A stretch of DNA of 64,000 nucleotides from the NCBI GenBank assembly GCA_015847255.1, contig JADLZK010007808.1, positions 310,001 to 374,000 of the forward strand, in the 5' to 3' direction. The translations under genes were made by a program, and so were the position numbers. The notes beneath the pieces were generated by a model. That model was not told the DNA's origin and made no database searches. It saw only the letters and a list, made by a program, of their open reading frames with translations. Below are positions 36,501 through 48,066 of the stretch, one piece after another (position 1 is the stretch's first letter; each line of letters begins with the position of its first letter). This DNA is from Hyparrhenia diplandra. Its lineage: Eukaryota; Streptophyta; Magnoliopsida; Poales; Poaceae.

Positions 36501-38620
36501 TGTAAGAGAGTGACAATTGCCATTGAGGGATACCCATTTCTAGCCAACCTCACTCTTCTACCCTCCATGAGCCTAGATGTAATCCTAGGGATGGATTGGT
36601 TAACCCGGCATAGGGGAGTGATATCCTGAAACCCGGATACATTGAGATCACCCACCCCGCCGGTCACGTAATCCGCCGCCTACCACACCAAGGTAGCATT
36701 CTATCTGCGCCCTAGAAGCCAAAACCCTAGAAGAGGTACCCGTAGTGTGTGAGTCCATGTGTTTTGCCGGGCATGCCACCGTGATCGGGATGTAGAGTTT
36801 GTGATCGAAGTCATTTGCGTGAGGGGGGGCCCATTGCTAAGCGGCCCTATCGAATGGCGATTGACGAAATGAATGAGCTCAAGAAACAGTTGAAGGAGTT
36901 GGCGTAACAAGGGCTTTATCGGATATATGCATCACCTTGGGGTTCACCATTTGTTTTGTCGAAAAGAAGGATGATACTCGAGGATGTGTGTAGACTACCG
37001 CAACGAATCTTTGTCACTATCAAGAACAAGTATCCCCGAGGATAGATGATTTGCTTGATCGGGTTCGCGTAATGCCAAGTATTTCTCCAAGATTGACCTT
37101 GGTCAAAGCTATCATCGAGATGAAGATTAGGCGAAGATATTCCAAAGACTGCGTTCGTGACTAGATATGGTCGTATATGAGTTCAAAGTAGTGTCGTTCG
37201 GGCTCACCAATGCCCCGGCCTACTTCATGAACATGATGAACAAAGTCTTTATGGATGAACTCGACAAGTTCTTGGTGGTGTTCACATCGATCTATTCCGC
37301 CACCAAAGAAGAGCATGAGCAACATTTGAGAATCGTGCTCGAAAAGCCGAGACAACACCCGGCTCTATGGCAAGTTCGGCAAGTGTGAGTTTTGGCTTGA
37401 AGAAGTTGCTTTCCTAGGCCACACTCTCACGGCCGAAGGAGTAGTAGTGGACCCGGCCCAAGATTGAGACCGCCTTGTTAGACCACTCAAGCGTGATCGA
37501 TGTCGAGTTTCTTGGGACGATTCATCGAGAATTTCTTCAAGATTGCAAGACCCATGACCAATTTATCAAGAAGACGAAAGCATTTGAGTGGACACTGAAA
37601 GTGTGAGAAAAGCTTCCTGACTCGAAGGAGAAACTCACCACCACACACGTGCTAGCACTACCGATATTCAGCAGGACTTTGTAGTCTATTGTGATGCTTC
37701 CGCAGGGGATTGGGATGTGTTACGATGCGAGAATGGGAAGGTCATTGCTTATGCCTCTCTCGTCGGTTGAAAGAGCACGAACAGCGCTACCCGACCCATG
37801 ATCTTGAGTTGGCCGCCGTTAGCATGCCCTCAAGATATGGAGACACTATCCGATCGGGAATAAGTGTGACATCTACACCGATCACAAGAGCCCAAGTACT
37901 TTTTCACTCGGGATCTCGAACATGAGACAGAGATGGCTTGAGCTGATCAAAGACTATGACCTAGAGATACACTATCATCCGGGAAGGCAAATGTAGTCGC
38001 AGATGCCCCGAAGTCGCAAGAGCAATTGCCATGCTCTAATGCCTCAAGATCGACGGAGAGATAGAGAAGCACCCGGCTTGTGATTTACCATCGGGAAGTT
38101 GAATGAGCTTCGTGTCCAAGACACCTTGGGTGATGTAAACCCTCATGCCCTCGAAATCCAATACTTCCATGAAGTGATGAAGAGGGGCAAGTGTAAGGAT
38201 TACCATGTCGATGAACAGGGGACAGTCATGTACAAGGACCAAATTTGCGTACCTTCTGACTCCGCCTTGCGCAACGAGATCCTATCTGAGGGCCACGACT
38301 CTAAGTATTGCATTCATCCGGGCAGTACCAAGATGTATGCCGTCTGAAGAAACATTTTTGGTGGATCAACATGAAGGCGGATATTGCGGTCATGTGGCTC
38401 GTTGCGACATTTGCAACCGAGTCAAGGCCGAGCATCAAAGGCTCGTAGGGTTACTCCGACCACTAGCCGTGCCACAATGGAAATGGGAGGAAGTCTCCAT
38501 GGACTTCATCAATGGGTTGCCCACCTCACCAAAAGGCAACGACTCTATCTGGGTAATTGTGGATCGTTTGACCAAGGTAGCCCACTTCATTCCTGTGAAG
38601 ACACGATTCAAATATGAGGA
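33597..38620 (+). pseudogene. Gypsy internal region: gag, protease, RT and RNase H, frame-broken
   Basis: No long frame survives. Landmarks: a charged helical segment at about 34110-34300 (EERVNDYRSMVINAQED); a Pro/Gly/Arg-rich segment at 35170-35520; a gag zinc-knuckle remnant CYAFGQAGHKA near 36157; the protease motif LVDSGATYSYVSP near 36371; RT blocks at 36850-37390 (SFGLTNAPAYFMNMMNKVF); an RNase H start near 37680 (DFVVYCDASAG); and integrase N-terminal sequence from about 38250. Stops and frame changes are spread throughout. Short base losses rather than substitutions seem to cause most of them, which points to poor consensus as well as decay. Confidence 0.8.
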
Positions 38621-38623
38621 GCT

Positions 38624-39499
38624 TTGACTTGTACATTTTTCACGTTCTTCGTTACCGGTGCCCCCTCTCACATTGTATCTGATCGGGGTACCCAATTCAC
38701 CAACCGATTCTGGAAAGCCTTTCAGGAAGCCATGGGAACCACACTAGATTACAGCACAGCCTATCATCCAGAGACCGATGGTCAGACTGAAAGAGTGAAC
38801 CAGATTCTCGAAGACATGCTTCGAGCCTGTGCTCTGAAATATGGAGGCAGTTGGGAGAAGAGCCTACCACACGCAGAGTTCTCTTACAACAACAGCTATC
38901 AGTCTAGCATCAAGATGTCGCCGTTTGAAGCCCTGTATGGCAGAGCTTGCAGAACCCCGCTGATGTGGTCACAGGTTGGGGAGAGACCATTCTTTGGCCC
39001 CGACAAGATCAAAGAGGCCGAAGAAGGTGTTGCACAAGTCAGGGAAAATCTGAGGATCGCCCAGAGCCGGCAGAAAAGCTATGCTGACAAGAGAAGAAAG
39101 GACATCGAGTTCGCAGTTGGGGACTTTGTATACCTCAAGGTGTCCCCGCTTCGAAACACCGTCAGATTCCACCTAAAGGGCAAGTTGGCCCCGAGATATG
39201 TTGGCCCCTACCGTATTTGCAAAAGGATTGGCAAGTTAGCATATAGAGTGGAGCTCCCCACTGAGCTAACAGGGATTCATCCAGTGTTCCACGTATCACA
39301 GCTGCGCAGATGTTTGAGAGTGCCTGAGGAGCAGATCCCAGCAGCTGCCGTAGACCTTCAGGGGAACCTGGAATACCTAGAGCACCCAATCCGTATTCTC
39401 GACACAGCCACCAAAGACACTAGGAGCAAGACTATTTATATGTGTAAAGTTCAGTGGAGTAACCACACAGAGAGGGAAGCAACCTGGGAGAAAGAATAA
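38624..39499 (+). CDS. Gypsy integrase core and C-terminal chromodomain-like part (partial pol)
   Basis: An open frame of 291 codons whose first dozen codons are out of register with the family. From GAPSHIVSDRGTQF onward it shows the integrase catalytic region (the second Asp in SDRGTQF, then TDGQTERVNQILEDM with the catalytic Glu). Downstream come GPYRICKRIGKLAYRVELP, HPVFHVSQLRRCL and a chromodomain-like end (VQWSNHTEREATWEKE). It stops at 39499, just before the polypurine tract near 39568-39580 and the 3' LTR. The upstream pol is broken, so it is not expected to work. Confidence 0.88.
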   Translation: MTCTFFTFFVTGAPSHIVSDRGTQFTNRFWKAFQEAMGTTLDYSTAYHPETDGQTERVNQILEDMLRACALKYGGSWEKSLPHAEFSYNNSYQSSIKMSPFEALYGRACRTPLMWSQVGERPFFGPDKIKEAEEGVAQVRENLRIAQSRQKSYADKRRKDIEFAVGDFVYLKVSPLRNTVRFHLKGKLAPRYVGPYRICKRIGKLAYRVELPTELTGIHPVFHVSQLRRCLRVPEEQIPAAAVDLQGNLEYLEHPIRILDTATKDTRSKTIYMCKVQWSNHTEREATWEKE

Positions 39500-39580
39500 C
39501 TTCGTTTGCACTACCCTTACCTATTTGAGAGGTATGTATAACCTAAATCTCGAGGTCGAGATTCCAATGAGGGGGTAGGA

Positions 39581-42500
39581 TCAGAACAACCCGCATTTTT
39601 GCCACAACTAAAATCCCAACTTTCAAAAATTTTTTTCGAAACAAGCCATGCAATGGTGTATTGCATGTAGAGAAACCCTCCTAGTTGCACAAGTAGCACC
39701 TAATCATGTTTATTTATGTTGAGCATCATTGCATTTTAATCACCATGTTTGAGTTGGCTCTTTTATGATTTTATGTGATGCTTAATAAAATCAACAAGTC
39801 TTTTAATTTAAACTTGTTTTGTTGCCAACCCAATGGAAATGGTGTACCAAACTTCCCAAGGACCCTAGGATGCCCTAAGGGTAATTGCATGCTTGGCAAC
39901 ACATGCAATTACATATAGATGCCCATGGTTTAAATAGAAATTAGAAATGGAAATAGAAAAGGAAAAAAAAAAAGACGAAAAAGAGGAAGAGAGGGGGGAA
40001 ACCGCCTTTTGACCCAACTAGCCCAGCCGCCCAAGCGGGCCGACTCCACTCGCACGGCCGTGGGCCGGCCCAAAGATCCAATCCAGCGCCGCACCAACAT
40101 AACCGAGGGGCGTATCGACTTTTTCGCCGCCCTTTTCCCTCAACGTGACCCCGACGGGTGGGACCGGTTGTCATCTTTTTTCCCCTTCCTCCCTCCTCTC
40201 TCGAGGGGGAAAAGGGGGAAAGGAGGGGGCTCCGCCTGGCGCGTCCGTCCCGGCAGCGGCGTCCGCCTCGCCTATTTTACGCGCCAAGCCACCCCGCCCC
40301 CGTTCGCCGTTGGCTCCCAAGAAGCTCACCTTACCCGCACGGACGCCCAAAACGCCGAAGCGGGGTAAAGCGCGCCGCGCCGACACTCCGGCCGCCCGCC
40401 CACCGTTCGCGCTTTCGGCGAGGACGTCGCCCAATTAATCCGCGACCAAGCATTCAAACGCCTCGCCGTGCGCTCGATCCGATCGCCGCCCCTATGCACC
40501 CCGGTGCTAGGGGTTTCAACCACCCAGCGCCCGCCATCTCGGTGGCAATCCCAATCGTCCGCTCGATCGCCCGGTAGAAGGAGGAGAAGGGGGAAGGAAA
40601 GGGGAAGAAGGAGGCGGGGAAGATGAGCGCCGTTCGTCGTTCTTGCCACACGGGCGCGGAGCGATCGCGAGCCGAGGCGAGGAGAACCGCAAGCCGACGC
40701 CCGCAAAGCCGCTGCTGCTGCCGATCCACTCCACCGGACCACGCCCCGGCCGCTAAGACCTAAGGTGAGACTTATTGTGGCGCCCGCGCTCACCCGACCG
40801 CCGCCCGCGTTCCGGCTCACTTGTATGCACACATAGGTGGAGAAAACCGCCTTCGGCCGAACGCCGTTGCGGCGCGCCGCCAGTCACCATCCATGGCGCC
40901 GGCCAGCGTTCGATGAGCGCCGGCGGGGCCCGAGTCCTTGACGCCCCGGAGCCGCCGTCAGAGTAGGAAAAGGCCACCCTTTGGCGAGACGAGGCACCAT
41001 GCCCGGGCTTCGCCGCCGGCGCCGCCCCGCGCGTTCCACACAACTCCGTCGCCTCGTTGGACGGATTGGCCGTCGAGGTGCGCCACGGGAGAAGCCGTCT
41101 TTGGATGGCGCCTTGGCCATTCGGCTGGCGCGGCCGCCATACCGCCCCGCTGGTTTTGGTCGCGTGGTGGCGCTATCGCGCCTCATAACCAGCGAGCGGG
41201 GAGGCTGGAGGCGAGGGCTTTCCTCGTCCATGGCCGCGAGCCGCCGCCGCCGTCGGCATACCCTTGCCGGGCGTCGCCCCTGGCCGGTGCCGCAGCTGAG
41301 GGTGTCTCCGGAGCCGAATCACCCGGGAGGCCTCTCGCCAAATGCGCCGCCATGCCGCAGCGCCCGCCGCCTCTTGGCCTACTGCCGTGATGCCCCTCGG
41401 GAGCACGACCCGCGTCGCCGGAGACGGTTTGCCGCCGTCCGCCACGGCCGAGCCAGGGCCGCGCGGCGAGTTGGGGAAGGAAGGGGAAGGGGGCCGCGCC
41501 CGGGCACCGTGAACCCGAAGCGGGAGGAGAAGGTCCTGGGTCCACCATCCGCACGGTGGTCCATAGGGCGAGTCCACCGCGAACCGCACAAGACAAATCA
41601 ACCAACGCGACCGAGCGACCCGATAGGGAGCCCCTGTGTGCCGCGTGGCACGAAGTCACCGCCGACACGTGTCTGGGCCAGCCCGGCCCATCCGGCCCAT
41701 ACTCGGCCCTTGTCCAGCCCATCGGCCCGCCTCGGGCCCGGTCCGAGCCCGTTTGACCGTTGACCCGATCAACGCCGGCGTCATGCCGACGTCGGCCAGG
41801 ACCCTTTGTCGGGCCGAGAAACCGTGGGACCCGCGTGACGTCATGCCGACGTCATCCGCCCACATGTCGCCCGAGAACCAAACCCGGTGCCGACGTCATG
41901 CCGACGTCAAGACAGACCAACCGTAAAACCGCCACTTGTCGGCCCCTGGCTTAAACCCCCGTTTTTCGAAAATGTTTTAGACTTTGAAAATTCATAGAAA
42001 ATTCATACGATTTGAGAAAAATATGAAACCGGTGTCCAAATTTTTCTAAAATCTTCCTCTACGTCATAGGCTTGTGCCTGAGTGATTTTGGATCTTCGAT
42101 TTTGCATTTGCTTCTTTGTGATATTCCAAATGGTTGCTAATCGCAACCATTTCGCTACGTTCCGCAGACTCGGAGGAGAGCCAGGAGGACCGTGACGATC
42201 GCGACTTCGACCCGGAGCTGAGTGATCGCACAGGTGCCATGTCCCACCCAACCTCATAGCACCTATTAGTCATATCATATAGATTGCTAGCGCTTTATTT
42301 CCTGTTGCAATGCTTTTGCTGCTAGGTTGCATGGTAGAAATATTGCTGAGCCACATACCTTGACGCAACCTATCTCACGCACACACCTTATAGTCTAGAC
42401 TCGCGCTCATATACTAATATTGCTTTGCATTATATCACTTACGTGTTTATATATATGGAGCCGGGTATATGAGCCGGACGGTTGAGTTGGATCCCAGTGG

Positions 42501-43315
42501 GGGAAGTTTTCTGTCTAGACTTGGGTGTGTGGTGAGGGTCGAGTCGACCAAGCAGGAATACACGACGAGTCGCAGAGACCAGTCTTGCCGGGGATACTTC
42601 TGGGCGTCCCCGTTTCTATCCTACCTGTGGCGGGTAACTTGTACGGTTACTTCTCTCTCCGAGTAGAGAGGGTGTTTGCTTTCTTCCCTCGAGTGTGGTT
42701 TGGTGGGGACGTATCACGGCTGAGAGCCCGGAGTGGCTGAGAGCCGGTTAGGCAAGGCACAGGAGCAGGGCTGCCTTGTCGACCTGAGTGAGAGCTTGAG
42801 GCTAGTTGAGCCTTGTGTGGAGATGAGATGGTTTGGGGGATGTTGGGTTGGAGTTAATATGTGTTAAGATATTATTATAAACTTGATTCATTCATGCATA
42901 GGAAACTACAGCCATAATAGGCCTTTTGTTATACCATACATGCATCCAGTTCCACAAAGCTTGCGCATAGGGTGGGGAACCCGGCGGTACAATTCATCGA
43001 TAAAGCTGTGATTAGGTGATGAGTCGGACTTCAGTGAAGGCGAGTGGGAGGACTGAGATCGGGAGTCTCGTTGCTACGCTCAAGCTGAGATGTCGTCGCT
43101 TCCGCCATGAGACGCTGTTCCTTTATGCTTCGTGCTAGTTGATTCCGCCGTGTGGCGATGTAATAAAGTTCTAAACCTCTCTTTATGCTTTTGAACGAAG
43201 TGTTGTAATTGGTATTCGACTGTAATTCGAGTAATGTGATGGGATGATCCTCGGAGACTATCACTATATTCGTATTTACGTGAATTTCCCTTCGTGGAAA
43301 TTTGGGGATGTTACA
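39581..43315 (+). repeat. 3' LTR of the Gypsy element
   Basis: About 3.7 kb. It starts cagaacaacccgcatttttgc and ends ggaaatttggggatgttaca. It is preceded by a purine-rich tract (gagggggtagga). The 40.0-41.9 kb core is very GC-rich with long chance open frames on both strands. gcctc follows directly and matches the 5' flank. Confidence 0.9.
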
Positions 43316-43360
43316 GCCTCATACTCCAGCTTGGCGTACCAAGCATCTGGATGGTTGTCT
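43316..43360 (-). pseudogene. Upstream part of the reading frame split by the Gypsy element
   Basis: Minus-strand sequence reads DAWYAKLEYEA and continues in frame into 31131 across the insertion. A MITE begins at its other side (about 43365), so the original gene cannot be followed further. Confidence 0.55.
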
Positions 43361-43364
43361 TGGA

Positions 43365-43605
43365 TGGATTGTTCCACTTTGGCAACCAAACGTTGGCCAG
43401 GTGGGCCCCAGCTGGCTATCCCGGACGAAATGGTGCATGTATGGTTTCTTATGCTTGCGTTTGGTCTAGATCATGGATGGGATGGTCAGTTTCTTAAGCT
43501 TGAGTTTGGTCTGGATCATGGATGAGATGGTCAGGCATGCACCGCCGCATCCAGGATAGCCAGCTGGGGCCCACCTACCCAACGTTTGGTTGCCAAACTG
43601 GTATG
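43365..43605. mobile_element. Hairpin MITE with long inverted repeats
   Basis: The arm at about 43376-43426 (tttggcaaccaaacgttgg then ccaggtgggccccagctggc) recurs inverted at about 43552-43601 (gccagctggggcccacc then caacgtttggttgccaaa). Between the arms is a 45-bp tandem duplication (ttggtctagatcatggatg). No coding sequence. Confidence 0.8.
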
Positions 43606-43620
43606 ATATTTTTAGAATGG

Positions 43621-44125
43621 AGCCTAGCTCATTTGGTTAAGTTTCTTGTGGTGCAACCTGGGCCTTGTTTAGTTACACACAGAATTCAAAATGTTAAAAT
43701 TCGAACTCCTGTAGCATTTTCATTTGTATTTGGTAAATATTGTCGAATCATGGACTAACTAGGCTTAAAAGATTCGTCTCGTGATTTACAACCAAACTGT
43801 GCAACTAGTTATTTTTTTTACCTACATTTACTGCTCCATGCATGTGTCTCTAGATTGATGTGATTGAGAGAGAGTGAAAAAACTTGGAACTTTGAGGGGA
43901 ACTAAACAAGGCCATGCTTACCCCCTTGTTCAAGTCCTCGACTTGGCACAGATGTTCGTGCTTTCATGAATTTATTCTAGGATTTAACGACGTTGTTCCT
44001 TCAGTGGTAGGCGTTGTTGACGGTGAAGCGCCTTTGGTGACTTCATCAATCTTGAGATTTGTTGTCACGGTCTTTCAGAGGTGTTCATAGGAGTAGGTTC
44101 TTACGTACATGTTTTTGTAGGGTTC
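43621..44125 (+). mobile_element. tRNA-derived SINE-like element, split by a MITE
   Basis: The left part has a Pol III A-box-like start (agcctagctcatttggttaa) and, after the interruption, a B-box-like gttcaagtcct at 43929 followed by a body (tttattctaggatttaacg, cttcagtggtaggcg, ggtgttcataggagtagg) that I recognise as a widespread grass SINE-type repeat. A 253-bp MITE sits between the two boxes. A second, worn copy of the body lies at about 44870-45060. Confidence 0.6.
43661..43913. mobile_element. MITE inside the SINE-like element
   Basis: Inverted ends ggccttgtttagtt and aactaaacaaggcc at the exact borders. Target duplication is not obvious. The family is common in sorghum-like genomes and is non-coding. 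Confidence 0.8.
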
Positions 44126-44210
44126 AATCTTGGATGGATCGGTCCATTTTGGCAACCAAACTTTGGGCAGGTGGGGCCCATTTGGCTATCCCGGACACAA
44201 TGGTGTTGGG
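44126..44210. repeat. Third copy of the hairpin MITE arm
   Basis: tcttggatggatcggtccat, then tttggcaaccaaacttt and ggtggggcccatttggctat. It matches the left arm at 43365-43426 in the same orientation, so at least two related insertions, or a partly deleted one, lie here. Confidence 0.7.
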
Positions 44211-45234
44211 TAATGCTGTATATATACAAAAACATTTTTAAGAGAACCTCGCAGCAACGCGGGGTATATATTTAGTTATTAATTATAGTGGATGAAACAA
44301 ACTTTAATATTTGTTCTAATGACATAGCAAGTTTACAATCCGGATAGGGCACAATCTCCGTGACTGCTGTGTCTACATATCCCTGTTTCGTGGTGCTGTC
44401 ACAGCACTAAGAATGCTAGAGACCTAAGCACACGTGAAGAATGACCTTGCTAGATTTGTTTTACAGACCATTGCTTGTGCACTACAGATTAACTAAAATT
44501 TAAACAGCATCCGTTCGATTCGGCCATGATAGAATATTTGATTTTGACATCTTTCCTTCTCTCGCTCCTTTATAAAGTGCCCCAAAGTAGTCAATGGCAA
44601 ATACTAGAGAGCTTTACTGTCCGTTTCAGGAATAGAAAACATGTGGAAAAGAATACACAAAAGCTAAGGCAACATCACGAAAAAGCCAACGGTCACATAG
44701 GAATTTGTGGTCAAAAATTGAAAAAATTATTTGGTTTATGTAACTAGAACTCTACAATCTTTTGTGAAACGAAGGGAGTATTAATTTGACTTATAAACTG
44801 AACTGATTGGCTTCTGATTAGTTACCTTATGATGAATATTTACTTGAGTTTAAGTTCTTGATGACGCGATGGTTCATATTTTTTCTAAATTCATTCTAAA
44901 ATTTAACAATGTAATTTTTCTATTGGTAGCTGATGCACCTATCCACAACCAAACTAAAATAATAACTTCATCAGTCTTGAGATCTAACGAATCAGTTAGA
45001 TTCTCGTTCATAAGAGTAAGCGTGCATGTATGTAGTATGCAGGTATTCGTGTCTATAGGTGATTGGTAAAAGATAATAATAATTTGACCTTATGTATCTC
45101 AGGTTTGTCCTACGCTTCCTATGTTAACAGTGTGACAGGAAGAAAGCATATATAGTGTTTTTGATATAGTTCAAAGGATGTAAAATGGACTTGGACTTAG
45201 GCAACATGGTGATTCGGATGATTTACGTCTCAAG
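44211..45234. other. Spacer with a worn SINE-like copy
   Basis: AT-rich with no gene seen. 44870-45060 resembles the body of the SINE-like element at 43930-44110 but is strongly diverged. Confidence 0.45.
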
Positions 45235-45249
45235 CAAGCCATTAGAAAG
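45235..45249. repeat. Left target-site duplication of the LINE-like ORF1 element
   Basis: caagccattagaaag here and caagacattagaaag at 47879-47893: 15 bp with one mismatch. Confidence 0.88.
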
Positions 45250-47878
45250 AAAAGAAGACCGTTACCCCCGCACCCCCGCACCACACTTGGCCCGGCACCA
45301 GCGGCCGCCCCCTCCCCCCCGACGCCCCTCCCTTCCGGATCCGCCGCTCCCCACCCACTCGCTCGTCCCCCTCCCGGCCCCGGCCTCGCGCGCACGGTGG
45401 GGTGCGCCGCCACCGGGCGCCGCTAGCCTTGACCTCCCTCACCCCACCTCCTCCCCGCGTCCACGCCCTCCTCGAGATGCGCCACAGGGCGGCATTGAGC
45501 GCCTCCCGCCGAGCACGCCCGGGGAGCAGCGGTCGGCGCTACTCGGGCGGTGGTGAGACGTTGTCCCACATGCGCTCGGCCAGCCCGCGACGCCATAGTC
45601 ACCATGCGCCGCCGGGCGGGGACGAGTCCCGGGGACATTCCGGAGCGGGGACCTACCGCCGCCCTCGTCGCCACCGACGACCCCTGCCCCCTCCCCTCTG
45701 CTGATGGACGGGGGGCAATGAGGCCGCGCCCCCCTCCCCTTTCATAACCAACGACGACCCTTGCCCCTCCCCTCCAGAACCGCTGCCCCCTCTCCCACGA
45801 GGGGCCTCTCCAACTCCACATGCTGCTCCCCTGTGCCTTGGAGCCCGCCGTCGCGTCACTGCCGCCACGGGGGACTCTTCGCCGCCTGGCCCGGGGTCCT
45901 CACGCATCCTTAGGGCCGGGAGGGGTCTTTCCCTCGATGCGGCTCCCTTCGTCACCGCCTCGGCCGACAGGTGGCGTGGGTGCAAGATCGGGGACTCCGA
46001 TAGCTCCGACGATGTGGACGAGCGGGACCTTGTTCCCATCGGGGGCATCGAAGAGGGCGAGATTGTGGATGAGGACGACGACGACACTGCCTCCTTCGAC
46101 GCGCCACCTACCACATCGGCCACCTGCCCGGGGTCGTTGATGGTGGGCGTGGATGTGGTTCTTGTGCGGTCTTTCGCCCTGACCTCGTCGCTGCCCTCCA
46201 CACCATTGCCCCCTGCTGCTTTGGCGCATGAGGAGGCCTCTGCTGCTGATCCCATCACCGATGAGGACGTCTCCGACGACGACTTAGACCCTGGGTCGGT
46301 CTTCTTTTTGTCCTCCACCGGCAGGCCGAAACACCTTCGTTGGTGTGTGGCCTCCTCTGACGAGGAGGACGAGGAAAAGGAGCGCGAACCCTGGGCCTTG
46401 TCTCCGGCACTGGCACGTGGTGTAAGCCCCACAGTCAGTGCTGCTAGCCCCACCGTTGGCACTGCTGCCCCCTCCGTGAAGGGTTCTGTTGGTGGACGGG
46501 CGCCCACACGCATTCGTCAACACCGGCGACAAAGGAGGATGACCGCGGCGGTCGCGGGGCGTGTACCTGTGCATCGTCATCTTGGTCCGTTATCTGCGGC
46601 CAGGGTCCCGACGCAGCAGTGCCTTAGCCCACCTCCTAATCGTCACCACGTCCCTCATGCGGTCGCACCGATTGACGTTGATGTCTGGCCCCCTCGGCAT
46701 CGGCGACGCTTGCGCCTGTGGGGGGCGTCACCATTAGGGCAGCACAGGAGATCTCGCAGGGCACACGCCGTCGACACCCGGCCACGCGCCGTCGCGCCGA
46801 CGCGCCCGGCGTCGGGGCATGCGGTCACTCAAGTTCAACACCATCGCGTCACTCGACTTCTCCATCACCCCTGACCTGCTGCTTTTGGTGCGCGAGAGTG
46901 AGGGGCCTCAAGTTTGGGTTGACCCAATGCTTGATGAGCTCGTTGCCTCCCTTGTCGCGTGCCTGTCTACTCCGACCACCAGCCCTCAGCCGACCGGAAT
47001 TTGTCTCCGCTACGGGTGACCTGGCTCTGCTTCGCGTTTGGTGAGGGGTCCAAGGAGGCTGGTGATGTCATGTAGACTTGCTCCCCATGGCTGGCTTTCC
47101 CCAATGCTGAGGCGCTTGAGGCGGATGACGAGGACGCAGTGGCACCGCTGGAGGTGGGCAAGGATTTCCTCCTCGCCACTCAGCCCACGCCCGGCTATGG
47201 AGCTGCTCCTGCGCCTGCGGGCGTTGAGAGCACCACAGTTGTTGGCGCTCCACTAGCTCCTGCCGCCATAGCCTCCACACCTATCGTTGTCGAGCATATA
47301 GTAGCTAGCTTCGGTATGAGCTTTCGTCGACTCCTTCAGCCTACCATTGGAGGAGCCCCTGATTAGGGGGTCCACCCCGCCTGCGCAAGACGAGGCTTGT
47401 CGACGAAGACTGGATTCCACGTCGCAGCGATCGATTGCTGCCAAGTCTGCCTTCAACGACCCTCAGTCCGAGCGGCAGGCGCAGCGTATCTTGCTAAACA
47501 AGTGGGAAGATAGGCTGGAGAAGGCTAGCTCGCTGATTCTAGATCCCACGATCATAGAGCGGTTCCATAGCCACTTCAAGGGCACACTCTTGCAGCGCAA
47601 GCGTGATGTGCTAAGCGCGATCATCCCCTACCGATACCGAGGACGATCCTCTAGCAAGGGCCTCTGATTGTCATCGCTGCTTCTTCTTCATCGCACAATT
47701 GTCTTTTTTTTTTTACTTAGTACACCACTCGAAGCTCCACCGTTGTAGCCGGTGCCTTGTGTGAGTGTTTCGCCTATTTGCTCGCCTTGGCAACTTGCCA
47801 TGGGGGCGTCTAGGATGTATTTGAACTATCCCACTTCTGTTAATGCAGAACGGACAGGTGCCTGCTTTCGAAAAAAAA
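45250..47878 (+). mobile_element. LINE-like non-autonomous element carrying ORF1-like sequence only
   Basis: The element ends in a LINE-type 3' tail (ctgctttcg followed by a8) directly before the right-hand 15-bp duplication. Its 5' part is GC-rich. The coding part (46014-47667) is ORF1-like and frame-broken, and no reverse transcriptase or endonuclease motif is seen in any frame. In complete grass LINEs ORF2 lies between ORF1 and the tail, so this copy has lost ORF2 or belongs to an ORF1-only family moved in trans. It is not simply 5'-truncated, because truncation would remove ORF1 first. Confidence 0.8.
46014..47667 (+). pseudogene. LINE ORF1-like coding sequence, frame-broken
   Basis: The first frame (46014-46874) reads an acidic, low-complexity start (MDERDLVPIGG, EEGEIVDEDDDD) and Pro/Arg-rich runs. 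Another frame near 46820-47010 reads KFNTIASLDFSITPDLLLLV. The C-terminal part (47347-47667) carries DEDWIPRRSDRL and, one frame over, AAKSAFNDPQSERQAQRIL, resembling the RRS-x-RLAAK motif near the end of grass LINE ORF1. A single missing G (cgattgctgcc) breaks that motif. No CCHC zinc knuckle is seen. Confidence 0.6.
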
Positions 47879-47893
47879 CAAGACATTAGAAAG
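47879..47893. repeat. Right target-site duplication of the LINE-like ORF1 element
   Basis: caagacattagaaag starts at the first base after the poly(A) run. Confidence 0.88.
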
Positions 47894-48066
47894 CATGCTG
47901 GAAGAAGTGCAAGCAAGAATTCAAGTCACAAGAATGAAGAAGCCCGATAATCAATGGAAAAGACACACAAAACAGTGTGCACCGGGCGTGAGCTGCAGCA
48001 TCCTTCCGGACTCCTCATTGGACAGGGTTCTAGAGAGGACACAGGATGATTATTGAAGGTTACTAT

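Larger units (their letters stand above)
31130..43315 (+). mobile_element. Gypsy LTR retrotransposon, Tekay-like chromovirus type
   Basis: Plus-strand element with LTRs at about 31130-33506 and 39581-43315, a tRNA-Met-type primer site, a gag with a degraded zinc knuckle, protease, RT, RNase H, and an integrase ending in a chromodomain-like segment. The 5-bp duplication gcctc lies at 31127-31131 and 43316-43320. Long LTRs, iMet primer site and chromo-like C-terminus suggest the Tekay lineage. The two LTRs differ by about 1.36 kb. From about 31.5 to 38.6 kb the sequence is riddled with small gaps relative to the family pattern, while 38.63-43.3 kb is clean. Confidence 0.92.

Noticed and set aside
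40938..41763. Long plus- and minus-strand frames (150-260 codons)
   Set aside because: They lie in the GC-rich core of the Gypsy 3' LTR, where long chance frames occur on both strands; no domain.
45653..46513. 286-codon minus-strand open frame
   Set aside because: It overlaps the plus-strand ORF1-like sequence in GC-rich DNA, is Ser/Gly/Arg-rich and shows no domain.
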